From: CAYPHY01 sp964410625
Lineage (GTDB): Bacteria; Chloroflexota; Anaerolineae; Promineifilales; Promineifilaceae
Direction of reading: 5' to 3'
Assembly: GCA_964410625.1 (NCBI GenBank)
Contig: CAYPHY010000024.1
Span: 1 to 64,000, forward strand
Length of the DNA: 64,000 bases
The notes beneath the pieces are model-generated. The model was not told the origin of the DNA. It did not search any database and was given only the letters and a program-made list of their open reading frames with translations. A program made the position numbers and the translations under genes. Of this stretch, positions 1-6,988 are shown piece after piece. Numbering within the stretch: the stretch's first letter is position 1; the number at the start of each line of letters is the position of its first letter.

Positions 1-2
1 GC

Positions 3-89
3 CACTTGCCGGACAATGGTCAAGGTGAGTTCCAGGTGATTGTGGCGGATTCGGCGCAACCACTTATCCTAGAAGCAACCGGCGAATAA
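3..89 (+). CDS. C-terminal fragment of an unknown protein
   Basis: An open frame enters from the left edge and stops at TAA 87-89, giving 28 residues that end ILEATGE. The alternating hydrophobic pattern (FQVIVAD, PLILEA) looks like the last strands of a beta domain. Too little remains to name a family. It converges on the toxin gene, leaving only 8 bases between the two stops. Confidence 0.4.
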   Translation, partial: HLPDNGQGEFQVIVADSAQPLILEATGE

Positions 90-97
90 ACGATCGG

Positions 98-469
98 TTA
101 GCGTAGCCAATCATTCAGCCAACGGACCTGACCGCGCCATTCATCAGCCGAAGTTTCACTCAAAAGACGATCAAAGGCTTTCAGCAATCGCGATATATCC
201 CACTTGGTTTGCTGGGCAAGGACAATACCGGCATGATCGGGGTGCAGCTTGGCTAAACGAGTAAAGTGTTGCACATTGTAAGTGAAGAGAATACGGTCGC
301 GTTTTGAAGCTTCTAGCAATTGTTGCTCGTCACTGGCATCTTTTGCTATCCATTCATTTGGCGTTCTGGTTACGTCGAAACCTTTCTCTCTGAGAACACG
401 ATAAAGCGCTCTTACCGAAGCATCCTCATCCAGATGAAGTCGCGGTTTGCCACCTATTTCATCACTCAT
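98..469 (-). CDS. DUF5615 PIN-like toxin
   Basis: A 123-residue PIN-like (Mut7-C/DUF5615) protein, the probable RNase toxin of a type II toxin-antitoxin pair. The family signature is visible: an early acidic strand (LHLDEDAS) and a central RILFTYNVQHF segment followed by HAGIVL. The start is placed at the ATG at 469, not at an in-frame codon further upstream, because this ATG overlaps the end of the antitoxin gene by 8 bases, typical of translational coupling. The acidic residues of LDED and the D of DRILFTYN are the likely metal-site residues (inference). It is the second gene of the pair. Confidence 0.8.
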   Translation of the reverse strand: MSDEIGGKPRLHLDEDASVRALYRVLREKGFDVTRTPNEWIAKDASDEQQLLEASKRDRILFTYNVQHFTRLAKLHPDHAGIVLAQQTKWDISRLLKAFDRLLSETSADEWRGQVRWLNDWLR

Positions 470-872
470 CACCGTAGCCTGCCTCGATCGCAAACAGACG
501 GTCAGCTTCTAACGCAGCATCAATTTCGAAGCGGTGTGCCTGATAGAAATTTAAGGCGGCCAATACAAGTTCTAATGGCAAATCTAGCTCCTCCGCCACT
601 TCTTCAGGAGACATCCCCCAATCCTTTACATAAACAACGATTGTTTGAACGCGAACACCATAGCCATGCAATTTGGGAATTACACGGCCGTTCTTCTCAC
701 GACGATAGGTAATCTGTGAAAAATCAGGATCATCCAAAGATTGGCGAAGCGCCCCCACCTTTTCAGAGACAGCCCACAGGATAAACTGATTAAGGGAAAC
801 ACCCTGCTCTTTCGCCAGTTTTGTTGCTTCTTGTTTGAGATGGGTGGGTAAGCTTAAAGCGTAGCGGCTCAT
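462..872 (-). CDS. DUF433 antitoxin with N-terminal ribbon-helix-helix
   Basis: A 136-residue two-part antitoxin. Residues 1-45 (RYALSLPTHLKQEATKLAKE, then GVSLNQFILWAVSEKV) have the pattern of a HicB/CopG ribbon-helix-helix DNA-binding segment. Residues 60-125 match DUF433, with the run GMSPEEVAEELDLPLELVLAAL forming its helix-turn-helix. DUF433 proteins are usual partners of DUF5615 PIN-like toxins. The gene lies upstream of the toxin and overlaps it by 8 bases. An AT-rich palindrome and a -10-like hexamer lie just upstream, which suggests autorepression. Confidence 0.8.
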   Translation of the reverse strand: MSRYALSLPTHLKQEATKLAKEQGVSLNQFILWAVSEKVGALRQSLDDPDFSQITYRREKNGRVIPKLHGYGVRVQTIVVYVKDWGMSPEEVAEELDLPLELVLAALNFYQAHRFEIDAALEADRLFAIEAGYGDE

Positions 873-905
873 ATAAATTCTCCAACGGGTTATGACATAT
901 CTTAT

Positions 906-922
906 ATTATATCATATATGAT
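906..922 (-). promoter_or_regulatory. Candidate promoter/operator of the DUF433-DUF5615 pair
   Basis: The perfect palindrome ATCATATATGAT (911-922) abuts TATAAT read on the minus strand (911-906). It lies 34-50 bases upstream of the antitoxin start. A palindrome on the -10 element is what an autoregulating ribbon-helix-helix antitoxin would be expected to bind. No convincing -35 box was found. Confidence 0.45.
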
Positions 923-1000
923 GTCAGTTGATAATAAACGCATAAATATGAAACAGCAGAACATATCCGAAAGTTAGATCAGTATTTTCTTTTTAACGAA

Positions 1001-1080
1001 AGACACAAAGAGGTAGAGCCGCAGAGATGATAATGAAGAAACCTCTGTGCCCCTGTTTCTTTGCGCCTTTGCGTATAAAA
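1001..1080. repeat. Intergenic inverted repeat, family A (GCAGAG type)
   Basis: Imperfect inverted repeat: left arm with AAAGAGG..GCAGAG, right arm with CCTCTGTG and TTTGCGCCTTTGCG. The same type recurs near 14.3, 16.95, 38.6 and 57.3 kb. The 247 bases between 873 and 1119 hold nothing else beyond the operator above. Confidence 0.6.
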
Positions 1081-1119
1081 TAGGCTCTTATTGCATCTGG
1101 CATGCCGAGGTGGGTTTAG

Positions 1120-1728
1120 TTATTCATTGAGTATGACGCCAAGTTTTGATAACTCGGCCGCCACATCTACCTCTGGCGTATAGTGAATCGCCCACATCCC
1201 CACGTTTCGCGCTCCCTCAATATTGCGGGGTGCATCATCAATGAAGACGGTTTCCTCTGCTTTTCGCCCTAGTTGTTGCAAGGTGTGTTCGTAAATACGC
1301 GGGTCAGGTTTCATGATCTGCTGCGCGGCCGAGCCGATAATCAGATCAAACAGATCGGCAATCGCATACCGTTCGCTCAGCGTCAGCAGCAGGGCGTCGG
1401 TGGCGTTGCTGATCACGGCCGTTTGGTAGCGCGGCCGTAATTGGCGAATGAGATTGAGCAACGGTTCGTTGAGCGTGTCACCACCCCAAAACGCTTCGTA
1501 GAGTTTGTCCCTTTCCTCCTGCAGGCCGAGCGTTTCACCCACCCACTCCCACAAAGCTGTGTCGGTGATTTGCCCCGACTGCGCTTTGGTCCCCATCTCG
1601 CTATCGAAGACGATGGCTTCCAATTCGCCTGACGACAGGCCGAGGCGTTGCTCCCAGTGGCGACGGCCGCTGTAGTCGGTTGTGCGAACCAGCACGCCGC
1701 CGATGTCGAAGATAACTGCTTGAATCAT
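1120..1728 (-). CDS. HAD-superfamily hydrolase (HAD-IA)
   Basis: A 202-residue cytoplasmic haloacid-dehalogenase-type phosphatase. Motif I is FDIGGVL with nucleophile D8. The usual second Asp is Gly10, as in the DxGG subgroup. Motif II is VISNAT (S107), motif III is K140 in MKPDP, and motif IV is FIDDAPRN (D164, D165). The cap is helical, between residues 15 and 90. Substrate is unknown; the family hydrolyses small phosphate monoesters. It shares the strand of the serine fusion gene upstream, separated by an inverted repeat, so co-transcription is uncertain. Confidence 0.88.
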   Translation of the reverse strand: MIQAVIFDIGGVLVRTTDYSGRRHWEQRLGLSSGELEAIVFDSEMGTKAQSGQITDTALWEWVGETLGLQEERDKLYEAFWGGDTLNEPLLNLIRQLRPRYQTAVISNATDALLLTLSERYAIADLFDLIIGSAAQQIMKPDPRIYEHTLQQLGRKAEETVFIDDAPRNIEGARNVGMWAIHYTPEVDVAAELSKLGVILNE

Positions 1729-1737
1729 ATTTCCCTT

Positions 1738-1797
1738 GTAGCGCGGGTTGCCAACCCGCGAGCTTGCGGGTTAGCAACCCGCGCTAACCCGCGCTAC
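1738..1797. repeat. Intergenic inverted repeat, family D (GTAGCGCGGGTT type)
   Basis: A strong inverted repeat built of GTAGCGCGGGTTGCCAACCCGCG on one side and GGTTAGCAACCCGCGCTA on the other. It fills the gap between the HAD gene and the serine fusion gene. Relatives lie at 17143-17186 and 22344-22400. It could form a long hairpin and may act as a transcript end. Confidence 0.7.
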
Positions 1798-1805
1798 GGT
1801 TATGA

Positions 1806-4580
1806 CTATTCATCCAGAAGGACAACCGGTTCTTGGTAGTAGCGCAAGCGGCTGTGGGAGAGCCGCTCGGCGAGGAAGGCGTTGAACCAGGCGCGTTTGT
1901 CGGCCAGGCTCTCCTTCTGCTTCAGCCGTTCCAGATCGGCGTTCAGGCGCAGGATACGGCCGGGGATGACAAAGCGCGTCAGCCCGGCGGGCAACAGGCG
2001 TCCCTGGCTGGCTGCTTCAAAGACCTCGGTAGGCGAAAATTGGGGATAGATCGCCACCGCGACCAGCTCCGGGAACTGCCCTTTCAGCCGTTCCAGGTCA
2101 GTCAGCAGCGTGCGCTCGACATTTCCCCAGGCATTGTAGGTGTCTACAATCCCATTCATCACCGCCAGCCGGTCCGCGCTGGGGAGCAGCTTCGCGGCCG
2201 TGGCGTTCCCCTGGCGATCCAGGAAGTAGCAGATCGTCTGCGGCTGGTGGAGGGCGTTGCTGATCTCGGCCGAGGCCAGCGGTACAAGTTCCAGCCCGGC
2301 AATCCCTTCCAGATGGGACAGCAGCTCGGCAAAGGTGTGTTCGTTGTTTTCTGGATCGGCCGAAATGGCATGATACCAGGTGTGTAGTTGGAAGCCGTTC
2401 TGCTCTGGATCAACCACCTGGACGATCAGATAAGGGTAGCCCAGGCCACGCATAGAGGCATAGCGGGTGGCGCCGTCAAGGATGACATAGCGACCTTTCC
2501 AATAGGTGGTCAGTGGCGGGTTGATCAGGCGGCCTTCTTCGTCCAGGCGAGACATCAGAAGGGCGACGCGCTTTTCATCAATGTATTCGTGGGGGACGAC
2601 TTGCTCAGTTGGCACAACCTCTAATGCCAGACTGCGGCTTGTCTGGCGCAGTTGCAGTGTCTCGCGCACTTGTTCGACCACGGCGAGGGCCATATCATGC
2701 TGCTGGCTGTTGAGGATGGCGGTAACATGGGGGGCGACGAGTACGTGCGGATGTTGGCGGAGGCGCAGGGATTCAGGGGCGGTATGGGTAGCGGCCGTCC
2801 AAACCTCGGATAGGGCAGCGCCGGCGATTTGCTCCGCTTCCAACGCATCCAGCAGATCAGCATCGTTGACCAGATCGGTGTGGCCGATATTGATCAAAAT
2901 GGCGCTGGGTTTCATCAGGCTCAACTCCCGTTTGCCGATCAGCGGGCCTGTTACGGAGCGAAAAGGGACATGGAGGGAGACAAAGTCGGCCTCGCGCAGC
3001 AAGTCATCGAGATCTGCCGATTGTGTGTTGTGCGCCAGCGCCAGTTCGGGGGTCAGGCGCGGTTGGTTGACCAGCACGCGCATGGCGAAGGCGTCGGCGC
3101 GGCGGGCGACTTGCCGCCCGGCCCGACCAAAGCCTATTAGCCCCACTGTTTTTCCGGCCAGGCGGCCGTCGGCAAAGCGATGGCTGAGCGTCAGCAGTTG
3201 GGTCATAATGTGTTCGGCAACGGCCACCGCCCCGCTGTCGGCCGCGTTACGGACTTCGATGCCCATCGCCCGCGCCGTGCTGACATCAATGTTATCGAGA
3301 TGGGTGCTGAGACAGCCGATCACGCGCAAGTTGTAGCCGTATTTGACCACATGGCTGCTGACACGACGACGCGGGCCGACGATCAACGCCTGGTATTGGC
3401 TAAGTCGGGAGAGAACGGCCTCATCCTCCAGGTCAATATCGGGGCAGAGGTCAACAGGTGCTTCCGCTTCCAAGACGGCCAATGCCTCCTCGTTTAGCGG
3501 TTCGCAAACGAGAATTCGTAGCCCTTGTGATGGCTCCAGTTCCTCGGCTTGCGGAGGTGGAGAAGCGGGTTTGGTCGCGGCCGTCGTTGTGGATGTCGTG
3601 GTTGATGTGGTTGTAGAGATCGCTTTAGGAGACGGCCGTTTGACAAAATCGGCCGCTTCCACATTGATATTGCCGCCACTTAATATAACGCCGACGCGCT
3701 GCCCTGGTAATGGGTATTGGCCGGTGAGCAGGGGGGCAAGGGCGACAGCCGCGCTCGGTTCGACCAGGATTTTCAGCCGCGACCAGATGAAGGCCAGGCT
3801 TTCTAAGATCGCCTCTTCGCTGACTGTGGTCATGTCGCCCACATAGCGGCGCATAATCGGCAGGTTGCGTTCGCCGATGAAGCGGGTGCGCAGGCCGTCG
3901 GCGATGGTGGCGGGGGTGTCGCTGAGAACATGGACTTTGTCCTCGCGCCAGGAGTGATTGGCGTCGGCGGCCGTTTCCGGCTCGACTCCTATCACGTGGC
4001 AACCGCGCGCGAGCAGTTGCGCGGCTAACGCGCTGCCGCTGATCAGTCCGCCTCCGCCCACCGGCACAAAGAGCGCGTCGAGCGGGCCAACTTCCTGGAA
4101 GAGTTCCAGCGCCGCCGTTCCTTGTCCAGCGATGATCTGGTGGTTGTCATAGGGGTGGACCAGCGTGTAGCCATGTTCGGCGATCAGTTGCGTGGTGACG
4201 GCTTCCCGGTCGCGGGCGGCACAGGGGATGATCTCGGCTCCATAAGCGGCCGTTGCGCGGCGCTTGTTCTCCGGCGCATCTTCGGGCATGACGACGACGG
4301 CACGAACGCCAAGCAACTGCGCTGCCAATGCCAACCCCTGGGCGTGGTTGCCGCTGGAGTGGGTGATCACACCAGCCGCTTTTTCGGCCGCGCTAAGCTG
4401 GCAGATAGCGTTGTACGCGCCGCGAAACTTAAACGCGCCGACACGCTGGAAGTTTTCACATTTCAAAAACAGCTCGCAGCCGGTGATTTCATTCAACTGG
4501 CGCGACGTTAGGACAGGGGTATGATGAGCAACCACGGAAAGCCTTGCGGCCGCTTCGAGAACAGCTTGTGGGGAGAGCAT
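1806..4580 (-). CDS. Three-module serine-metabolism fusion: PLP serine/threonine dehydratase or racemase, SerA-like, SbnI/SerK-like kinase
   Basis: A 924-residue protein made of three enzymes. Residues 1-315 are a fold-type II PLP enzyme of the threonine dehydratase/serine racemase group: Schiff-base K51 in AFKFRGA, SSGNHAQG, glycine loop VPVGGGG (173-179), and a C-terminal ILSGGNIN. A Thr/Ser-rich linker (321-340) follows. Residues 354-650 are a D-3-phosphoglycerate-dehydrogenase-like domain with a Rossmann GLIGFGRAG loop. Its catalytic Arg position reads NIGHTD instead of NxARG, and the EEPP segment is lost, so catalysis is doubtful. Residues 655-924 resemble SbnI/SerK, ParB-fold kinases that make O-phosphoserine: HE (664-665), DGATR (702-706), LLPAGLTRFVIPGRILRLN. 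Together the modules could connect serine, phosphoserine and pyruvate. No SD was needed to choose the start; the first ATG fits the PLP domain. Confidence 0.85.
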   Translation of the reverse strand: MLSPQAVLEAAARLSVVAHHTPVLTSRQLNEITGCELFLKCENFQRVGAFKFRGAYNAICQLSAAEKAAGVITHSSGNHAQGLALAAQLLGVRAVVVMPEDAPENKRRATAAYGAEIIPCAARDREAVTTQLIAEHGYTLVHPYDNHQIIAGQGTAALELFQEVGPLDALFVPVGGGGLISGSALAAQLLARGCHVIGVEPETAADANHSWREDKVHVLSDTPATIADGLRTRFIGERNLPIMRRYVGDMTTVSEEAILESLAFIWSRLKILVEPSAAVALAPLLTGQYPLPGQRVGVILSGGNINVEAADFVKRPSPKAISTTTSTTTSTTTAATKPASPPPQAEELEPSQGLRILVCEPLNEEALAVLEAEAPVDLCPDIDLEDEAVLSRLSQYQALIVGPRRRVSSHVVKYGYNLRVIGCLSTHLDNIDVSTARAMGIEVRNAADSGAVAVAEHIMTQLLTLSHRFADGRLAGKTVGLIGFGRAGRQVARRADAFAMRVLVNQPRLTPELALAHNTQSADLDDLLREADFVSLHVPFRSVTGPLIGKRELSLMKPSAILINIGHTDLVNDADLLDALEAEQIAGAALSEVWTAATHTAPESLRLRQHPHVLVAPHVTAILNSQQHDMALAVVEQVRETLQLRQTSRSLALEVVPTEQVVPHEYIDEKRVALLMSRLDEEGRLINPPLTTYWKGRYVILDGATRYASMRGLGYPYLIVQVVDPEQNGFQLHTWYHAISADPENNEHTFAELLSHLEGIAGLELVPLASAEISNALHQPQTICYFLDRQGNATAAKLLPSADRLAVMNGIVDTYNAWGNVERTLLTDLERLKGQFPELVAVAIYPQFSPTEVFEAASQGRLLPAGLTRFVIPGRILRLNADLERLKQKESLADKRAWFNAFLAERLSHSRLRYYQEPVVLLDE

Positions 4581-4584
4581 AGCC

Positions 4585-4640
4585 TCTCAATCTCTTCTTA
4601 ATCTCTCAGTCTCTTAATCTCTGAGATCAGGAGACTGGGA
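4585..4640. repeat. Low-complexity inverted repeat, family F (GAGACTGGGAG type)
   Basis: CTCAATCTCTTCTTAATCTCTCAG on the left pairs loosely with CTGAGATCAGGAGACTGGGAG on the right. Similar elements are at 19.4, 24.5, 26.9 kb and inside two genes (38.2 and 56.8 kb). Confidence 0.5.
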
Positions 4641-4647
4641 GCCTTGA

Positions 4648-4908
4648 TTAGTTTGGTGTAGGTGGCGGAATGGGAAGGTCGGCAACGGCCGTCTCTTTCC
4701 ACTTCTTCCCTTCTTCGATCAGCATGACGGGAATGCCGTCAATGATCGGATACTTATAGCCGGAATCGGCACAGATGAGCCAGGCGTCCTGGTACAGTTC
4801 CAGCCGGCCGGGGTCGTCGCCGTGTTCTTTCGATTGAACGGCCGCTGGACAGCGCAGAATTTCTAAGAGCGCGGGGTTAAATGCCAGTTTTGTTTCTGTT
4901 TGGGCCAT
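4648..4908 (-). CDS. Trm112-family protein
   Basis: An 86-residue Trm112/YcaR-like protein, a family of small zinc-ribbon partners or activators of methyltransferases. The core LLEILRCP, then WLICADSGYKYPIIDGIPVMLIEE, matches the family, but only two of the four usual zinc cysteines are obvious. The start at 4908 was chosen because AGGAAAAAC precedes that ATG; an upstream in-frame start at 4965 lacks this. The tail is proline-rich (PIPPPTP). It is transcribed away from the metal-uptake operon. Confidence 0.78.
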   Translation of the reverse strand: MAQTETKLAFNPALLEILRCPAAVQSKEHGDDPGRLELYQDAWLICADSGYKYPIIDGIPVMLIEEGKKWKETAVADLPIPPPTPN

Positions 4909-4989
4909 GTTTTTCCTACTTGCGGTATTTGCCTTGATCATACTGGCGTTGGAGATTACTGACAACTTGGAACAATGTTGTCTACTCTC

Positions 4990-5046
4990 TTGACATTTTT
5001 CCTACTCTCGCTATAATGTTTCCAATAATTTAGATACGTCTAAATT
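4990..5046 (+). promoter_or_regulatory. Consensus sigma-70 promoter with metalloregulator-like operator
   Basis: TTGACA (4990-4995), a 16-base spacer, then TATAAT (5012-5017), a full-consensus vegetative promoter. The inverted repeat AATTTAGA-TACG-TCTAAATT (5027-5046) starts where transcription should begin. An operator there would block initiation. The sequence resembles sites of DtxR/MntR/TroR-type metal repressors (inference), which fits the metal transporter downstream. The Shine-Dalgarno AAGGGAG is at 5062-5068. Confidence 0.8.
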
Positions 5047-5079
5047 TTAACTTTAATGTAATAAGGGAGTGACACGAAA

Positions 5080-6021
5080 GTGCGCTATTTGATTGGAATA
5101 TTAACGATTGGACTGTTGTTGTCGGCCGTTGCCTGCGGCGGCGCAACAGAAGCCGGGACCGGTGGCGGAGCGGATGACGGCCGTTTGAATGTCGTCACCA
5201 CCACCGGCATGGTCGGTGATGTGGTGACAAACGTAGGGGGCGACCATGTCGCTGTAACCAGCTTGATGGGCGCGGGGACGGATCCCCATCTCTATGTTGC
5301 CAGTGCCAGCGACGTGGACCGGCTGCAAGAGGCGGACGCGATTTTCTACAACGGCCTTTTCCTCGAGGCGCAGATGGAAGATATTTTGGAACAGATCGCG
5401 GAGAACAAGCCCTCGGTGCCGATTGCCGGGAGGCTAGACGAAGGACGCTTGTTGCAATCGGTGAACTATGCCGACGAGTTTGATCCCCACATCTGGTTTG
5501 ATGTTTCGCTGTGGGCGGAGACGACCGATGTGGTGCGCGATACGCTGAAGGAGATGGACCCGGAAAACGCGGCTGATTATGACGCCAACGCCGCCGCCTA
5601 TCGCGCTGAACTGGAGGAGCTACACCACTACGTTTTGGAGCAGGCGGCACGCGTGCCGGAGCAACAACGGGTGTTGATCACTGCCCACGACGCCTTTAAC
5701 TACTTCGGCCGTGCCTATGGCTTTGAGGTGCGCGGTTTGCAGGGGATCAGTACACAATCGGAGGCGAGTACGGCCGATGTGCAGGAGCTGGCTCGCTTTA
5801 TCGCCGAGAACGAGATACCGGCGATTTTTATCGAATCTTCTGTGCCGGTGCGGAATATTGAGGCGGTGCAGGCGGCCGTTGCTAACCAGGGCTTTGACGT
5901 GGAGATCGGCGGCCAACTTTTCTCCGACGCGATGGGCGATGCCGGCACGCCAGAAGGCACTTATGTAGGCATGGTGCGGCATAATATTGATACGATTGTA
6001 GGAGCGTTGTTAAATGGTTAA
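5080..6021 (+). CDS. Metal ABC transporter substrate-binding lipoprotein (TroA/ZnuA family)
   Basis: A 313-residue cluster-9 (TroA/PsaA/ZnuA) binding protein. It begins at GTG with the SD AAGGGAG. A signal peptide ends in a lipobox (LSAVAC, Cys19), so the mature protein is membrane-anchored outside the cell. Likely metal ligands are H70 (DPHLY), H137 (DPHIWFD), H203 (TAHDAF) and D283 (FSDAMG), the TroA set. There is no His-rich loop of the kind seen in high-affinity zinc ZnuA, which leans towards manganese or mixed use. It is first in an operon with an ATPase and two permeases. Confidence 0.93.
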   Translation: MRYLIGILTIGLLLSAVACGGATEAGTGGGADDGRLNVVTTTGMVGDVVTNVGGDHVAVTSLMGAGTDPHLYVASASDVDRLQEADAIFYNGLFLEAQMEDILEQIAENKPSVPIAGRLDEGRLLQSVNYADEFDPHIWFDVSLWAETTDVVRDTLKEMDPENAADYDANAAAYRAELEELHHYVLEQAARVPEQQRVLITAHDAFNYFGRAYGFEVRGLQGISTQSEASTADVQELARFIAENEIPAIFIESSVPVRNIEAVQAAVANQGFDVEIGGQLFSDAMGDAGTPEGTYVGMVRHNIDTIVGALLNG

Positions 6022-6113
6022 TGGTCAATGGTTAATGGTTAACAGTCAATCAATGATGAACACCAAGAAGATAATTAACAATTAACCATTAACCGTTCAC
6101 CATTAACCATTCA
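6013..6113. repeat. Inverted repeat of GGTTAATGGT units, family K
   Basis: AATGGTTAATGGTCAATGG on the left faces AATTAACCATTAACC and CCATTAACCATTC on the right. It starts inside the last codons of the binding-protein gene and fills the gap to the ATPase. Confidence 0.65.
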
Positions 6114-6122
6114 TTGGGGTGT

Positions 6123-6929
6123 ATGGTGTCTGAAAACAAATTAAATGCCCTTTCCGTCACCGATCTGACGGTGGCTTATCAGGAGAAGCCGGTGTTGTGG
6201 GATGTGGATTTGCATGTGCCGCCGGGGATTTTGATGGCGATTGTTGGGCCGAACGGGGCGGGCAAGACGACCTTTATCAAAGCAGCGTTAGGCCTGATCA
6301 AGCCGGTGGCGGGCCAGGTGTTGATCTATGACCAACCCTATGCCACGCAGCGGCGGCTGGTGGGGTATGTGCCACAGCGCGGCAGTGTGGATTGGGACTT
6401 TCCGACCAGCGTGCTGGACGTGGTGATGATGGGGCGCTATGGGCCATTGGGCTGGTTCCGGCGGCCGGGGCGCAAGGAGCGCGAGATGGCGTTGGAAGCA
6501 TTGGAAAAGGTGGGCATGGCCCGCTATGCCGACCGGCAGATCAGCCAGCTTTCCGGCGGACAACAGCAGCGGACCTTCCTGGCGCGGGCGTTGGTCCAGG
6601 ATGCGCAGATTTACTTTATGGATGAGCCGTTCCAGGGCGTGGACGCGACGACAGAACGGGCGATTGTTGCCCTATTGAAAGGATTGCGGGCGGAAGGGAA
6701 GACGGTGATCGCCGTCCATCACGACCTGCAAACGGTGCAAGAGTATTTTGATTGGGTGATGCTGCTCAATGTGCGCAGTATTGCCAGCGGTCCGGTGGGG
6801 CAGGTGTTTACTGAGGAGAATTTGCGGCGGACGTATGGCGGCCGTGTGGCCTTCCTCGGTGGGAATGGGAATGGGGAGAGTAAGCAGTTGGCAGTAAGCA
6901 GTGGGCAGTTAGTAGAGAGTGGAGAGTGA
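6123..6929 (+). CDS. Metal ABC transporter ATP-binding protein
   Basis: A 268-residue ABC ATPase of the zinc/manganese (ZnuC/TroB) type that powers import through the two permeases downstream. Numbered from the ATG at 6123: Walker A GPNGAGKTT (42-50), Q-loop VPQRG, signature LSGGQQQR (143-150), Walker B IYFMDEP (D167-E168), H-loop VHH (H200). The start could instead be the TTG at 6114 or the GTG at 6126. The last 20 or so residues (SKQLAVSSGQLVESGE) are encoded by an intergenic-type repeat that has run into the gene, so the tail is probably unstructured. Confidence 0.93.
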   Translation: MVSENKLNALSVTDLTVAYQEKPVLWDVDLHVPPGILMAIVGPNGAGKTTFIKAALGLIKPVAGQVLIYDQPYATQRRLVGYVPQRGSVDWDFPTSVLDVVMMGRYGPLGWFRRPGRKEREMALEALEKVGMARYADRQISQLSGGQQQRTFLARALVQDAQIYFMDEPFQGVDATTERAIVALLKGLRAEGKTVIAVHHDLQTVQEYFDWVMLLNVRSIASGPVGQVFTEENLRRTYGGRVAFLGGNGNGESKQLAVSSGQLVESGE

Positions 6930-6976
6930 GGAGTGGAGAGTAGCCAACTGGCTACTGCCAACTGCCTACTTACTAG
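6885..6976. repeat. Inverted repeat overlapping the ATPase 3' end
   Basis: GTAAGCAGTTGGCAGTAAGCAG on the coding side faces CCAACTGGCTACTGCCAAC further on. The left arm supplies the last codons of the ATPase gene and the stop lies within the element. Confidence 0.65.
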
Positions 6977-6988
6977 GTTGAGTGATCA

